Of a stretch of 64,000 nucleotides of DNA, positions 9,525-19,290 are shown in pieces. The stretch covers positions 372,001 to 436,000 of the forward strand of contig NZ_NOJZ02000001.1 in the NCBI RefSeq assembly GCF_002251085.2. The letters run 5' to 3'. Made by a program: the position numbers and the translations under genes. The first letter of the stretch is position 1; the number at the start of each line of letters is the position of its first letter. The DNA comes from Romboutsia maritimum (lineage in GTDB: Bacteria > Bacillota > Clostridia > Peptostreptococcales > Peptostreptococcaceae). The notes beneath the pieces were generated by a model. It was not told where the DNA came from. It made no database searches and was given only the letters and a program-made list of their open reading frames with translations.

Positions 9525-10094
9525 TTATTCAGCTATTAATTCTACTTCTTCACCGTTTCTAACACCAGCTGCATTTCCTTCTTCAACATCAACGTGCATT
9601 TCTAAAGCAAATTTTTCACTAGCTCTTACTAAAACATTTTCAAATACTACTGCTCTTGGTCCAAAAGTTCTAACTTTTACTATTTGCTTATCTTTAACAC
9701 CAAATTTAGCAGCATCATCTGTATGCATATGTATATGTCTAGATGCAACTATAACACCTTCTGATAATTCAACTTCACCAGCTGGTCCTACTAATTTAAC
9801 ACCTGGAGTTCCTGCTACATCACCAGATTCTTTTATTGGAGCTTTTACACCTAATGCAAATCCATCAGATAAAGATATTTCTACTTGTGTAGATGGTCTA
9901 GCTGGTCCTAAAACTCTAACACCTTTTATAGTTCCTTTTGGTCCTACTAAATCAACTTTCTCATCACAAGCAAATTGACCTGGTTGAGATAATGGTTTGA
10001 AATGAGTTAACTCATGTCCTGCTCCGAATAATACATCTACGTCTGCTTGACTTAGATGAACGTGTCTATTTGATAAAGCTATTGGTAATTTCAT
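9525..10094 (-). CDS. pduL: PduL-type phosphate acyltransferase
   Basis: Interconverts acyl-CoA and acyl-phosphate (acetyl or propanoyl). The 189 residues contain the two-fold PduL repeat with metal-binding histidines: LSNRHVHLS at residues 7-15 and VASRHIHMHTDDA near 116-128, plus LGPARPSTQVEIS and RTFGPRAVVFENV. It has no N-terminal microcompartment-targeting extension and no shell-protein genes nearby, so it is a housekeeping phosphotransacetylase candidate that could turn the acetyl-CoA from NifJ into acetyl-phosphate. ATG follows AAGGAGG. Confidence 0.88.
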   Translation of the reverse strand: MKLPIALSNRHVHLSQADVDVLFGAGHELTHFKPLSQPGQFACDEKVDLVGPKGTIKGVRVLGPARPSTQVEISLSDGFALGVKAPIKESGDVAGTPGVKLVGPAGEVELSEGVIVASRHIHMHTDDAAKFGVKDKQIVKVRTFGPRAVVFENVLVRASEKFALEMHVDVEEGNAAGVRNGEEVELIAE

Positions 10095-10183
10095 AAAAAA
10101 ATTCCTCCTTGTTTTTTAAATACAATGTACATTTACATTTATAATTATACATAAAATTCCTAGTAAAATCAAATGCTATTACA

Positions 10184-11443
10184 TTATTTTAATAAATTTG
10201 ATATTAACTCTAAATATCCTGGAAATGATACATTGATACATTCTTCATTATCTAGCTTAATATCTCCATCTGATATTAAGTTTGCAATAGAAAATGTCAT
10301 AGCTATTCTATGATCTTTAAATGTTTTTATTTTGCCACCTTTTAATTTATTTTTTCCTTTTATTATCATTCCATCTTCTAGCTCTTCTATATCTGCTCCC
10401 ATTAATTTTAAGTTATCTACAACAGTTTTTATTCTATTGCTTTCCTTCACCTTTAATTCTTTTGCATCTTTTATTATTGTAGTTCCTTCTGCTTGAGTAG
10501 CAAGTAATGCTATTATAGGAATTTCATCTATAAGCCTTGGTATGATATCTTTATTAATAGTAGTTGCTATCAAATTAGGACTATATCTCACTAATAAGTC
10601 TCCTACTATTTCTCCACCTACTATTCTTTGATTTATTATCTCAATATTACCATTCATAGCTTCTACTACATCTAATATTCCTGTCCTAGTTTTATTTAAC
10701 CCAACATTTTTTATAAGTACTTCTGAACCCTTAGTAATTAAAGTTCCAACTATTATAAATGATGCTGATGATATATCTCCAGGAACATATACATCCTGAT
10801 TATATAGTTCATCGACTGGATTTATATTTATTTTTAAGTCATTTACATTTATATCTGCTCCAAAAGATTTCAACATTATTTCTGTATGATTTCTAGATTT
10901 AGATTTCTCATATATAATACTATTCTCATTTGCATAAAGACTTGCAAGTATTATTGCAGATTTTACTTGAGCTGAAGCCACCGGCATTTTATAATCTATC
11001 CCTCTAAGATTTCCTCCATATATTTTTATAGGCGTATAATTAGCATCTTCTTTTCCTTCTATTTTACATCCCATAGTTCTTAAAGGGTCCGTTACTCTTT
11101 TCATTGGTCTTTTAGATATAGATTCATCTCCTATTAATGTTGATTCAAATTCATTTCCTGCTAGTATTCCCATTATAAGCCTTATTGTAGTTCCAGAATT
11201 TCCAACATCTAATATTTCATTTGGTTTTTTTAATCCTCTTAATCCATTTCCTTTTACGAAAACATCTTTTCCTTTTATATCTATGTCTATTCCCATTTTT
11301 CTAAAACACGAAATAGTACTTAAACAATCTTGTCCCATTAAAAAATTACTAATTTTATTATATCCTTTTGATATAGATGAAAACATTATAGCTCTATGAG
11401 ATATTGATTTATCTCCTATAAGTTCAAAACTTCCTTTAAGCAT
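10184..11443 (-). CDS. aroA: 3-phosphoshikimate 1-carboxyvinyltransferase (EPSP synthase)
   Basis: Transfers the enolpyruvyl group of PEP to shikimate-3-phosphate. 419 residues, two inside-out alpha/beta domains. Motifs: GDKSISHRAIMFSS near residue 10, DVGNSGTTIRLIMG near 80, RPMKRVTDPLRTMG near 115, DEIPIIALLATQAEGTT near 305 and FKDHRIAMTFSIA near 375. The N-terminus is a little short, but AAAGAGG precedes this ATG. Last gene of aroC-aroB-aroA, overlapping aroB by 8 nt, so probably translationally coupled. Confidence 0.95.
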   Translation of the reverse strand: MLKGSFELIGDKSISHRAIMFSSISKGYNKISNFLMGQDCLSTISCFRKMGIDIDIKGKDVFVKGNGLRGLKKPNEILDVGNSGTTIRLIMGILAGNEFESTLIGDESISKRPMKRVTDPLRTMGCKIEGKEDANYTPIKIYGGNLRGIDYKMPVASAQVKSAIILASLYANENSIIYEKSKSRNHTEIMLKSFGADINVNDLKININPVDELYNQDVYVPGDISSASFIIVGTLITKGSEVLIKNVGLNKTRTGILDVVEAMNGNIEIINQRIVGGEIVGDLLVRYSPNLIATTINKDIIPRLIDEIPIIALLATQAEGTTIIKDAKELKVKESNRIKTVVDNLKLMGADIEELEDGMIIKGKNKLKGGKIKTFKDHRIAMTFSIANLISDGDIKLDNEECINVSFPGYLELISNLLK

Positions 11444-12503
11444 TTTTGCACCTCTTTATGATATCTATTATTAAAGTTTCTTTAATATTATTCATTATCT
11501 CTACTCTTCCTAAACCTACAGGCAGTACTAAATTTATTTTTGAAAAACTATTTTTTTTATCATTTTTCATAACTTCAAATACTTTTTCTTCATCTATACC
11601 TTCAAATGTTAGAGGCAAATCATATAATTTACATACCTCTACAAACTTATTATAGTACTTTTCTTCTATAAATTCTTCTTTTAAAGATAATTTAAATGCC
11701 ATATGCATACCTATACTCACAGCTTCTCCATGACTAATACCACAAAGTTTTTCTACTCCATGTCCAAAAGTATGTCCAAAGTTCAAAATTTTTCTAAGAC
11801 CACCTTCATTTTCATCTTGTTCTACTATATGTGCTTTTATACTTGCACACTTTTCTACTATATAAAATAAACATTCTGTATCTCTATCTAATATATTTTC
11901 ACTATTTTCTACTAAATAATTTAAAAATTCATAGTCATATATAAATCCATATTTAATTACCTCTGCCATACCACCTAAAAACTCCTTATATGGCAAAGTT
12001 TTTAATGATTCCACATTAGTATATGTAAACTTTGGTTGATAAAATGTTCCTATTATATTTTTTAAATTTCCTAAGTTTATTCCTGTTTTTCCACCTATTG
12101 ATGAGTCTACTTGTGCAAGTAATGTTGTTGGCACTTGTATAACATCTATACCTCTCATATATGTAGATGCTACAAATCCAACCAAATCACCTACTACACC
12201 TCCTCCTAAAGCTATAATAACCGATTTTCTAGATAAGTTTATTTTTATGCAGTACTTCATTATTTCTTCATAAACTTCTAATGATTTAGATTCTTCTCCA
12301 TGTGGTATTATATATTCATATATAGTTTTTGCTTTTATAGAAGCTACAAATTTATTCAATTGACTATTATATACATTTTGGTCAGTTATTATTAGAACTG
12401 CATCATAAACATCATTTATATTAGTCTTTTCCAAGGCAATATTAAAAGATTTATAACTATTGTCTATAAATACTTTACATACTCTATTTTTTATCTTTTC
12501 CAT
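11436..12503 (-). CDS. aroB: 3-dehydroquinate synthase
   Basis: Converts DAHP to 3-dehydroquinate, NAD- and metal-dependent. 355 residues. The NAD-binding IALGGGVVGDLVGF lies near residue 98, followed by the hallmark VPTTLLAQVDSSIGGKTGIN and the metal ligands in LNFGHTFGHGVE and SHGEAVSIGMH. It overlaps aroC by 13 nt and aroA by 8 nt, showing a tight operon. Confidence 0.96.
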   Translation of the reverse strand: MEKIKNRVCKVFIDNSYKSFNIALEKTNINDVYDAVLIITDQNVYNSQLNKFVASIKAKTIYEYIIPHGEESKSLEVYEEIMKYCIKINLSRKSVIIALGGGVVGDLVGFVASTYMRGIDVIQVPTTLLAQVDSSIGGKTGINLGNLKNIIGTFYQPKFTYTNVESLKTLPYKEFLGGMAEVIKYGFIYDYEFLNYLVENSENILDRDTECLFYIVEKCASIKAHIVEQDENEGGLRKILNFGHTFGHGVEKLCGISHGEAVSIGMHMAFKLSLKEEFIEEKYYNKFVEVCKLYDLPLTFEGIDEEKVFEVMKNDKKNSFSKINLVLPVGLGRVEIMNNIKETLIIDIIKRCKNA

Positions 12504-13660
12504 CCTCTATCACCTAACCTTTTTATGTATGAGTTATAATTTTTGTTTATGTCATATAAATTGTCTCCTCCTATTTTATCTAAGAAGAATTTACATATAA
12601 CAAAGGCTACTACATTTTCACATACTACACTGCACGCAGGAACTGCACAACTATCGGATCTTTCAACACTAGCTTCATATTTTTCTAATGAATTTATATT
12701 AATTGATTGAAGAGGTTTATATAGCGTTGGAATAGGTTTCATTGCACATCTTATTATTATTTCCTCACCAGTAGTCATCCCTCCTTCTATACCTCCAAGT
12801 CTATTAGTTATACGTTTTATACCTTTTTCCTTTGTATAAGATATTTCATCCATAACTTGAGATCCCATATAAGATGCAACATCAAATCCTATACCGACTT
12901 CAACTCCTTTTATTGCCTGAATTGACATAAGGTGCATAGCTAATTCTCCATCTATTTTTTTATCAAACTGAGTGTAGGAACCCAAACCTGGAATCACATT
13001 TTTCACTCTAATTTCTACTATTCCACCTATAGTATCACCCTTAGACTTAACTATTTTTATTTGTTCTATCATTTGTTTTTCAATTTCTTTATTTACACAT
13101 CTCACGTCACTATTATCTACATTTTCTTTTATATAATCAAATTCATATAAATCTTCATCCTTAACGCTTCCTATTTGAACTACATGGGAAACAAAATCTA
13201 TATTAAAATTTTTAAGTATTTGCTTACAAATAGCTCCAATTGCAACTCTACTAGCAGTTTCTCTGGCACTTGATCTTTCTAATACATTTCTAGCATCATC
13301 AAAATCATATTTTAGACTTCCTACTAAATCTGCATGTCCTGGTCTTGCATTACTAACTCTTTTAGTGTCACGGTCTATTTCTTTCATAGGATTCATAAAC
13401 TCTGTCCAATTTTCATAATCCTTATTTCCTATTTCTATAGAAATTGGACCACCTAAAGTTATTCTTCCTCTAACTCCCCCTAATATATTTATTTTATCTT
13501 GCTCTATTTTCATTCTTTGACCGCGTCCATAGCCACTTTGACGTTTCTTTAGTTCATTATTTAGTTCTTCTATATTCAATTCTATATTTGATGGAACCCC
13601 ATCTAATATAGATATTAAACTTTTGCCATGAGATTCCCCACTTGTCAAATATCTAAGCAT
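12491..13660 (-). CDS. aroC: Chorismate synthase
   Basis: Makes chorismate from EPSP using reduced FMN. 389 residues. Signatures: LTSGESHGKSL at residues 5-15, SGYGRGQRM near 42, VSNARPGHADL near 103, LERSSARETASRVAIGA near 131 and GGIEGGMTTGEEI near 290. First gene of the three-gene aromatic operon; ATG follows AGGAGG. Confidence 0.97.
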   Translation of the reverse strand: MLRYLTSGESHGKSLISILDGVPSNIELNIEELNNELKKRQSGYGRGQRMKIEQDKINILGGVRGRITLGGPISIEIGNKDYENWTEFMNPMKEIDRDTKRVSNARPGHADLVGSLKYDFDDARNVLERSSARETASRVAIGAICKQILKNFNIDFVSHVVQIGSVKDEDLYEFDYIKENVDNSDVRCVNKEIEKQMIEQIKIVKSKGDTIGGIVEIRVKNVIPGLGSYTQFDKKIDGELAMHLMSIQAIKGVEVGIGFDVASYMGSQVMDEISYTKEKGIKRITNRLGGIEGGMTTGEEIIIRCAMKPIPTLYKPLQSININSLEKYEASVERSDSCAVPACSVVCENVVAFVICKFFLDKIGGDNLYDINKNYNSYIKRLGDRGWKR

Positions 13661-13683
13661 TACTTGTCCTCCTATTTAAAATT

Positions 13684-13720
13684 AGCTGTTTCAAAATTAT
13701 ATTTTGAAACAGCTTTTTAT
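13684..13720. terminator. Hairpin of the dispersed TTTCAAAAT family
   Basis: A perfect stem, AGCTGTTTCAAAAT / ATTTTGAAACAGCT. The plus-direction T-run is strong and the minus-direction one weak, although the gene that needs it (13741-14346) is on the minus strand. Confidence 0.6.
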
Positions 13721-13740
13721 TATAAATTTAATATTATATT

Positions 13741-14346
13741 TTAAACTAAAATACTAATTATTTCATTTTTATATTCTTCGACGCTTTTATTAAATATGTT
13801 TTTAAATTCACTATTATTATCATATGATAAATCATCAGTACTATGTAAATGCAGTTTATATAAAAGTTTATTATTTATACTTTTAAAGAAAAAATCCATA
13901 ACTATTTGTCCTCCCATAAATTGACTTCCATATGGCTTACTACCACCTACTGCTATGTACATACCTATACGTTTTTTATTTCTGTCAATAGATGATTGGT
14001 TTAATACATATTTACTTGCATATATAGCTTGAGTTCTATCTACAACTGTTTTTAACTTAGCTGAAATACAATCAAAATGAACAGGACTTATTACTATACA
14101 ACCTTCGCAATTATCAAACATTTCATACATAGGAGTCATATCGTCTTTAATTCTACAATATCCTGTTTTATCACAAAATCCACATGCTGTGCAATACTCT
14201 ATATCCATATCATATATATTAAATATTTTGTTACTAATGTTACTTTCTTTTAACTTAGATGATATTACTTTTGCTATAGAATAGCAATTTTTATTTTTTC
14301 TTGGGCTACCATTTATTATTAATATATTAGGATTATCTATATTCAT
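13741..14346 (-). CDS. Iron-sulfur flavoprotein / NADPH-dependent FMN reductase family
   Basis: 201 residues with a flavodoxin-like fold. ILIINGSPRKNKNCYSIAK (residues 8-26) is the FMN phosphate-binding loop. The compact motif CTACGFCDKTGYC near residue 52 matches the cysteines of iron-sulfur flavoproteins, followed by VISPVHFDCISAKLKTVVDR. Probably an electron-transfer or quinone/nitro reductase; the substrate is unknown. It starts 12 nt after the PP2C gene with AAGAGGTG before the ATG, so the two are likely co-transcribed. Confidence 0.82.
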   Translation of the reverse strand: MNIDNPNILIINGSPRKNKNCYSIAKVISSKLKESNISNKIFNIYDMDIEYCTACGFCDKTGYCRIKDDMTPMYEMFDNCEGCIVISPVHFDCISAKLKTVVDRTQAIYASKYVLNQSSIDRNKKRIGMYIAVGGSKPYGSQFMGGQIVMDFFFKSINNKLLYKLHLHSTDDLSYDNNSEFKNIFNKSVEEYKNEIISILV

Positions 14347-14357
14347 GATTCACCTCT

Positions 14358-16121
14358 TTATTTATCTTTCAACATAACTATTAATATATCATCATCATAG
14401 CTATCTTTACATGAAAATTTCTTTAACTCTTGTTTTAAATTTTCAACTATTTTTTGCTGACTATTTCCCACATTTTCACTTAAAAATTTTTCTAATCTAT
14501 CTATTCCATATTCTTCTTTATTCTTATTTTTTATTTCAAGTATACCATCTGTATACATACATATCATAGGACATTCATTTATTTCATGTGTATTATCTGT
14601 ATAATTTGCATCATCCATAATACCAATAGGAATCCCTTTTATACAGTTTAAATTTTTAACTATGCTTCCATCTTTATTTATAACTATTGGACTATAATGT
14701 CCTGCATTAGAAACCGAAATAGTATTTTCTTTAGTGTTCATAGCACATACTAAGCAAGTTGTAAACACTCCCATTTTATCAAACTCATCATATAGCATTC
14801 TATTTAAATTTGTCATTATTTCTCCAGCTGTTGTAAACTGATGACAAAGTACCTTAAAAGCACCTTTTATCATAGCTACTACATAGTTCGATACCATTCC
14901 ATGACCCATAACATCTGCAACTATATAAACTATATGTTCTTCATCGACTTTCATAGCATAGTAAAAATCTCCACCGACTACTCTTGCTGGTTTATGATAA
15001 TAGTATAATTCTTTCTTTTCATTACAATCCATTTTACTTTTATCCATTATAAGCTTTTGTTGTTTGTTTAATATATTTAATTCATTAGCTAGTACTTTAT
15101 GCTTAACTTCTTGTAAATTGTATTCATAAAGTTGCATACCTACCGATACTTGTTTAGCTAGTATACTTAATATATTTAAGTCATCATCTGTATATGCTTT
15201 GCTATTTGCACAAACAATACATCCTACCACTTTATTCTTTTCTTTAAGCTTATAATAAATATAACTTTTAATGTCTCTACTTTCTTGTATTGGTGTAATT
15301 ATATTGTTCGAATACTCACCCATAGATTCTTCAGAAAGTACATTTTCTATTATATGATATATATTAATGCTGTTTTTTTCTTCGATATTGTAACTGCTAA
15401 AAATTTTATTTTTACAGTCTTGTTCATTTATTATTATCAAAGCTTCTTTACTATTAGTAATATGGCACGCTTGTTTACTTAAATGCTCTAAGAACTCATT
15501 TATATTTTTATTTAGATACAATTTCTTTGTTGCTTGATTTATAGAACTTATAGCTCCTCTAAGCTTATGTACTAACATTTGTATATCATTATTTTTAGTA
15601 GTTATTTCTATAGATAAACTTATTAAATATGCAATAGATGATATAAAATCAATATCATATTCTGTTAAATAATCTTCTTTAGTTAAAAAACAAGTCATAA
15701 ATCCTACAACCACATTGTTTATCATAAGAGGAAATACAATTCTTCCTACATATCCTTCTTTCGTTGCTAAATCTCTTTCATCTATTGCTCTAGTATCTTC
15801 AAATATATTTTTTACATATATTACTTTTTTATCTTTAACAGCTTCTTGTATATATTTAGGATATGTATTAAAGTCGATTTTTACCCCTCTAGGATTATTC
15901 ATCGGAAAAACTTGAGATACATATTCTAAAGTTTCTGAACATACTAAATAGGCATGCTCATAATTATTCTTATAAAATAAGTTGACACACGCCTTTGTTG
16001 GATGAACTACTTCAAGCATTTTTTCTACTATTTTATCTTTTATACTAAAAAAATCTGATGACTGAGCTACAATAGTAGATATCTCAACTATATTTTTCAT
16101 TTTATAACTATCTTTACTCAT
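14358..16121 (-). CDS. GAF-domain PP2C (SpoIIE/RsbU-type) serine phosphatase
   Basis: 587 residues. Two GAF-like sensor modules (about 8-165 and 190-330), a short coiled linker (VKHKVLANELNILNKQQKL), then a SpoIIE-type PP2C domain with ARVVGGDFYYA, IVADVMGHGMVS, VSNAGHYSPI, MCMYTDGILEI and the C-terminal DDDILIVML metal-binding Asp. Such proteins dephosphorylate STAS anti-anti-sigma factors in partner-switching pathways. There is no transmembrane segment, so it senses something in the cytoplasm. The ATG follows a GGGGGGAGG site. No cognate anti-sigma gene is adjacent; a STAS-like protein is encoded at 38341. Confidence 0.88.
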   Translation of the reverse strand: MSKDSYKMKNIVEISTIVAQSSDFFSIKDKIVEKMLEVVHPTKACVNLFYKNNYEHAYLVCSETLEYVSQVFPMNNPRGVKIDFNTYPKYIQEAVKDKKVIYVKNIFEDTRAIDERDLATKEGYVGRIVFPLMINNVVVGFMTCFLTKEDYLTEYDIDFISSIAYLISLSIEITTKNNDIQMLVHKLRGAISSINQATKKLYLNKNINEFLEHLSKQACHITNSKEALIIINEQDCKNKIFSSYNIEEKNSINIYHIIENVLSEESMGEYSNNIITPIQESRDIKSYIYYKLKEKNKVVGCIVCANSKAYTDDDLNILSILAKQVSVGMQLYEYNLQEVKHKVLANELNILNKQQKLIMDKSKMDCNEKKELYYYHKPARVVGGDFYYAMKVDEEHIVYIVADVMGHGMVSNYVVAMIKGAFKVLCHQFTTAGEIMTNLNRMLYDEFDKMGVFTTCLVCAMNTKENTISVSNAGHYSPIVINKDGSIVKNLNCIKGIPIGIMDDANYTDNTHEINECPMICMYTDGILEIKNKNKEEYGIDRLEKFLSENVGNSQQKIVENLKQELKKFSCKDSYDDDILIVMLKDK

Positions 16122-16154
16122 TCGTATGTTCCTCCCCCCAAAAAAATTATTGGT

Positions 16155-16628
16155 TTATTTTATATTACTATATATGTCTTTTATAGTAAATAAAAAAACT
16201 ATCATAAAGCTAATAACTATTATATAGTTAAACTTAGTTAAAATCCCAACTAATAACAGTGTTACTAATAAATTAAGATCTAATTTTGCCTTTTCATTTA
16301 TTATATTTGTTGCAGATATTTCTATATTATTTTTTATGTTATCTAAATTTTCTTTTATCTTACATTCTAAATTTTTTTTATAAACTATATAAGATATTTC
16401 TATTAAAAATGTACCAATTCCGAATATGATATTTATATTAAATGCTAATAATAAAAATACTACTCCAAATATTAATTTAATTATCTTAAAAAATATACTA
16501 TCTATTCTTAAAGTTATATTTTTAATATCTTGACATTCAGCTCTTAGTTTATATGGATCTGATTTCATGCTTCCCATCTTAGTTTTTACAACTTCAGAAT
16601 AAAACAATTTAATTATTCCACTTATCAT
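16155..16628 (-). CDS. Small membrane protein of unknown function
   Basis: 157 residues beginning MISGIIKLFY. ATG at 16628 is chosen because AAGGAG lies 8 nt before it; a GTG three codons upstream overlaps that site. Hydrophobic stretches at about 48-80 (two back-to-back segments) and 118-150 flank a charged helix (ECKIKENLDNIKNNIE), suggesting three to four membrane segments. No known domain. Confidence 0.6.
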   Translation of the reverse strand: MISGIIKLFYSEVVKTKMGSMKSDPYKLRAECQDIKNITLRIDSIFFKIIKLIFGVVFLLLAFNINIIFGIGTFLIEISYIVYKKNLECKIKENLDNIKNNIEISATNIINEKAKLDLNLLVTLLLVGILTKFNYIIVISFMIVFLFTIKDIYSNIK

Positions 16629-16784
16629 TTTGCACACTCCTTAATTTTATTACATATATTTGTAATTTTTACAATTATATTATTTTCTATACTTGTCAAT
16701 AATAAATATTGATATATATTTTCAATTTTATATAAATTCTCAATTATCATTATATTTTATATTTAAATAAAAGGAGTGTTTTAA

Positions 16785-17258
16785 ATGCATATCGATGAAC
16801 TAGACTTAGAAACACGTTGTAAAATATATGGTTATACCAAAAAGGTCCTAAGGAAATATCAAAAAGGAATTGTAACAGGCAAGTTAACTGCTGATACGTT
16901 TGCTGATAATATTCTATCTAATGATTCAATTAAAGATATAATAGATGATGTAATTTTAAACCAACAAGATTTTAAATCATCTTATATAAATTATATAGAT
17001 ACTTTAATTAATTTACAAAATGATAATATATCAAAATCTAAAAAAAGAAAAAATAAGCAACCCGTAGAAAAACCAACTATTACCCAAAAAATACAACTTA
17101 GGAATTTATTATCATCAACAGGATATACCTTAGCAATTCCTTATCAATATCTAAATGCCCTTGAAGTAGAGAATATAACCAAATTTATTACAACAGGAAA
17201 TATAGACCTTGGAAATGAAAGAATTTATAATTATGTTCATAAACATACTACTCACTAA
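16785..17258 (+). CDS. Conserved-looking hypothetical protein
   Basis: 157 residues. The N-terminal helical part (LETRCKIYGYTKKVLRKYQ) is joined by a Lys-rich linker (SKSKKRKNKQPVEKP) to a C-terminal module, TITQKIQLRNLLSSTGYTLA, that resembles the short Q..L..LL...GY helical motif found at the ends of some phage and recombination-associated proteins; the resemblance is weak. No signal peptide. ATG follows AAGGAGTG. It is divergent from the preceding membrane protein and shares a convergent terminator with the next gene. Confidence 0.55.
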   Translation: MHIDELDLETRCKIYGYTKKVLRKYQKGIVTGKLTADTFADNILSNDSIKDIIDDVILNQQDFKSSYINYIDTLINLQNDNISKSKKRKNKQPVEKPTITQKIQLRNLLSSTGYTLAIPYQYLNALEVENITKFITTGNIDLGNERIYNYVHKHTTH

Positions 17259-17302
17259 AATACATACTTATATAAATTTTTTTAATTATAAATTCTATAA
17301 AT

Positions 17303-17334
17303 AAAAAAAAGAAGTCAAATGACTTCTTTTTTTT
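17303..17334. terminator. Bidirectional terminator
   Basis: The stem AAAAGAAGTCA / TGACTTCTTTT is flanked by A8 and T8 runs, between convergent genes. Confidence 0.85.
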
Positions 17335-17336
17335 AT

Positions 17337-17507
17337 TTATCCTAACGCTTTTTCTAATTTAGATAAATATTGAATTGGATAAAATTTTAATAACTCTCTA
17401 AATTGTTCTACTGTTAAACCTTCAGTTGTTGTATAAATACGTATCTTTCCATCTAAATCTGCATTTATAAAATTTGTTTTTACTTCTTCAAAATTAATTG
17501 TACTCAA
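17337..17507 (-). CDS. Small conserved-looking protein with TTG start
   Basis: 56 residues starting MSTINFEEVKTNFINAD. The TTG at 17507 is preferred because AAGGAGTG lies about 6 nt upstream; the longer frame to 17552 has no ribosome site and runs through this one. It contains a short beta-hairpin-like stretch (DGKIRIYTTTEG) and a helix (TVEQFRELLKFY). Function unknown. It sits next to a spore protein gene, but no shared promoter is visible. Confidence 0.5.
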   Translation of the reverse strand: MSTINFEEVKTNFINADLDGKIRIYTTTEGLTVEQFRELLKFYPIQYLSKLEKALG

Positions 17508-17627
17508 AATATCACTCCTTATGTAATTTAATTTCAATTTTATTTTGTCCATAGTACTTATTTTTATTTATATTTTAAAATTAAATATCTTTCTTATATC
17601 TTTTATATTTATACATCTATATTCCAA

Positions 17628-17662
17628 AATAAAATTGACCCTATAGTTAAAACTATAGGGTC
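17628..17662 (-). terminator. Terminator of the SASP gene
   Basis: A perfect 12-bp stem, GACCCTATAGTT / AACTATAGGGTC, is followed by AATTTTATTTT on the minus strand. Confidence 0.8.
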
Positions 17663-17713
17663 CCTGGGTGGTTCTTTATAATAATTTTTTAATTTATCAT
17701 ATTTATTATTTTA

Positions 17714-17935
17714 TTATTGTTGTTGTTTCCCAGCCATTTGTTGTTCAGCTAGTTCAACTAATTTTTTAGTCATGTATCCACCTACATAACCATTTTCTCT
17801 TGCTGTAAGGTTTCCTTTATCAACTTGTTGATAGTTAGACATACCAAGTTCATTAGCTATTTCTAATTTCATTTGGTTTAATGCTGCCTTTGCTCCTGGA
17901 ACTACTGTTTTGTTGTTATTATTATTGTTTGCCAT
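17714..17935 (-). CDS. Small acid-soluble spore protein, alpha/beta type
   Basis: 73 residues. Coats and protects spore DNA and is degraded by the Gpr protease at germination. The family signature is clear: ALNQMKLEIANELGM, then GNLTARENGYVGGYMTKKLVE. An Asn-rich N-terminus (MANNNNNN) and a Gln-rich C-terminus flank it. ATG at 17935 follows AAAGAGG; the longer upstream frame is not needed. Upstream, TGAATG and CATATAATA are present but 15 bp apart, so the expected SigG promoter is only weakly supported. Confidence 0.95.
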   Translation of the reverse strand: MANNNNNNKTVVPGAKAALNQMKLEIANELGMSNYQQVDKGNLTARENGYVGGYMTKKLVELAEQQMAGKQQQ

Positions 17936-18037
17936 GTTGATTACCTCTTTTCTGTTATTTATTTGTTGCTTGATAGTATTATATGAAATTCTCAATTTTT
18001 CATTCAGGTAATTATTTCCGACAATTTTATAATAATT

Positions 18038-19264
18038 TTAACAATTTAATCCCGCCAAATATGCTGTAGAAAATGCTATTTGAAGATTAAATCCTCCCGT
18101 ATAAGCATCAACATCTATAACTTCACCAGCAAAGAATAACCCTTCTACTAGTTTAGATTCCATTGTACTTGCATTTATTTCACTTACCTTTACTCCTCCT
18201 GAAGTTATTATAGCTTCATCAATAGGTCTATATCTTTTAACTGTTAATGTTAAATTTTTAAGTAAATTAACCAAAAATTTTCTCTGTTCTCTCGATATTT
18301 GATGAACTAAAGTTTCTGGATTAATTTCGCTAAGGTTTATTATTATTGGTATAAGCTTTTGAGGTAATAAATCATCTAATGATTTTTCAAATTTTTTATT
18401 AGTATACTTTTGAAAATCTTTTTGAACTCTCTTATCCAGTTTTTCTTCATCTAATGCAGGTTTTAAGTCTATTACTATTTTATAATTTTCCTTTGTTGTG
18501 TCTTTCATTCTACAACTAGCAGATTTTATTATAGGTCCATCTACTCCAAATTTAGTAAACTCCATTTCTCCAAAATCTTCATAAACTTTTTTATTTTTGC
18601 TATTAAATACTTTAATAGCAACATTTCTTAATGATAATTTCTCTAAGTCTCTAACAAAATTTTCTTGAACTTCTATACCAATTAAAGATGGTTTAGTATC
18701 TATTATAGTATGCCCTAATGATTTAGCAAATCTATATCCATCACCAGTTGACCCAGTCCTTGGATAACTAATGCCTCCAGTTGCTACAATAACAGAATCA
18801 CATTTAATTTCTTTTTTATCTTTCAAAATTATTTTTTCAATTTTGTTATCCTTAGATATTATTTTATCTACTTGTGAATTTAATACTACATTCACTTTTT
18901 TATTTTTTATTTGCTTTTCTAAAGCATTTGCAACATCATGTGCCTTGTCACTTTCTGGAAATACTCTTTTTCCTCTTTCCGTTTTTGTTTTAACTCCCAA
19001 ATTATTAAACATATCTATAACATCATTATTTGTAAATGTATAAAAAGCACTATATAAAAATTTACCATTTGTAGGTACATTTTCTATTAATTCTTCTATT
19101 TCACAGTCATTTGTAATATTACATCTACCTTTTCCAGTTATTAAAATCTTTTTTCCAACCCTGTTATTTTTTTCAAGAAGAGTTACATGAAGTCCTCTGT
19201 CTGCTGCTACTGATGCTGCCATCATCCCTGCTGCTCCTGCTCCTATTACTACTACCTTTTTCAA
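18038..19264 (-). CDS. HI0933/YhiN-family FAD-dependent oxidoreductase
   Basis: 408 residues. The Rossmann FAD-binding loop VVIGAGAAGMMAASVAADRG is at residues 4-23. The family hallmarks KILITGKGRCNITND (near 44), VIVATGGISYPRTGSTGDGY (near 160) and the C-terminal FAGEVIDVDAYTGGFNLQ follow. Members include bile-acid 3-dehydro-4-reductase BaiN relatives, but most are uncharacterised, so the substrate is unknown. ATG follows a weak AGGGTGATTG site. Confidence 0.88.
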   Translation of the reverse strand: MKKVVVIGAGAAGMMAASVAADRGLHVTLLEKNNRVGKKILITGKGRCNITNDCEIEELIENVPTNGKFLYSAFYTFTNNDVIDMFNNLGVKTKTERGKRVFPESDKAHDVANALEKQIKNKKVNVVLNSQVDKIISKDNKIEKIILKDKKEIKCDSVIVATGGISYPRTGSTGDGYRFAKSLGHTIIDTKPSLIGIEVQENFVRDLEKLSLRNVAIKVFNSKNKKVYEDFGEMEFTKFGVDGPIIKSASCRMKDTTKENYKIVIDLKPALDEEKLDKRVQKDFQKYTNKKFEKSLDDLLPQKLIPIIINLSEINPETLVHQISREQRKFLVNLLKNLTLTVKRYRPIDEAIITSGGVKVSEINASTMESKLVEGLFFAGEVIDVDAYTGGFNLQIAFSTAYLAGLNC

Positions 19265-19290
19265 ACAATCACCCTTCCATGATATTTAAG

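Noticed and set aside
9525..10094. Part of a bacterial microcompartment operon
   Set aside because: No shell, aldehyde dehydrogenase or diol dehydratase genes and no encapsulation peptide.
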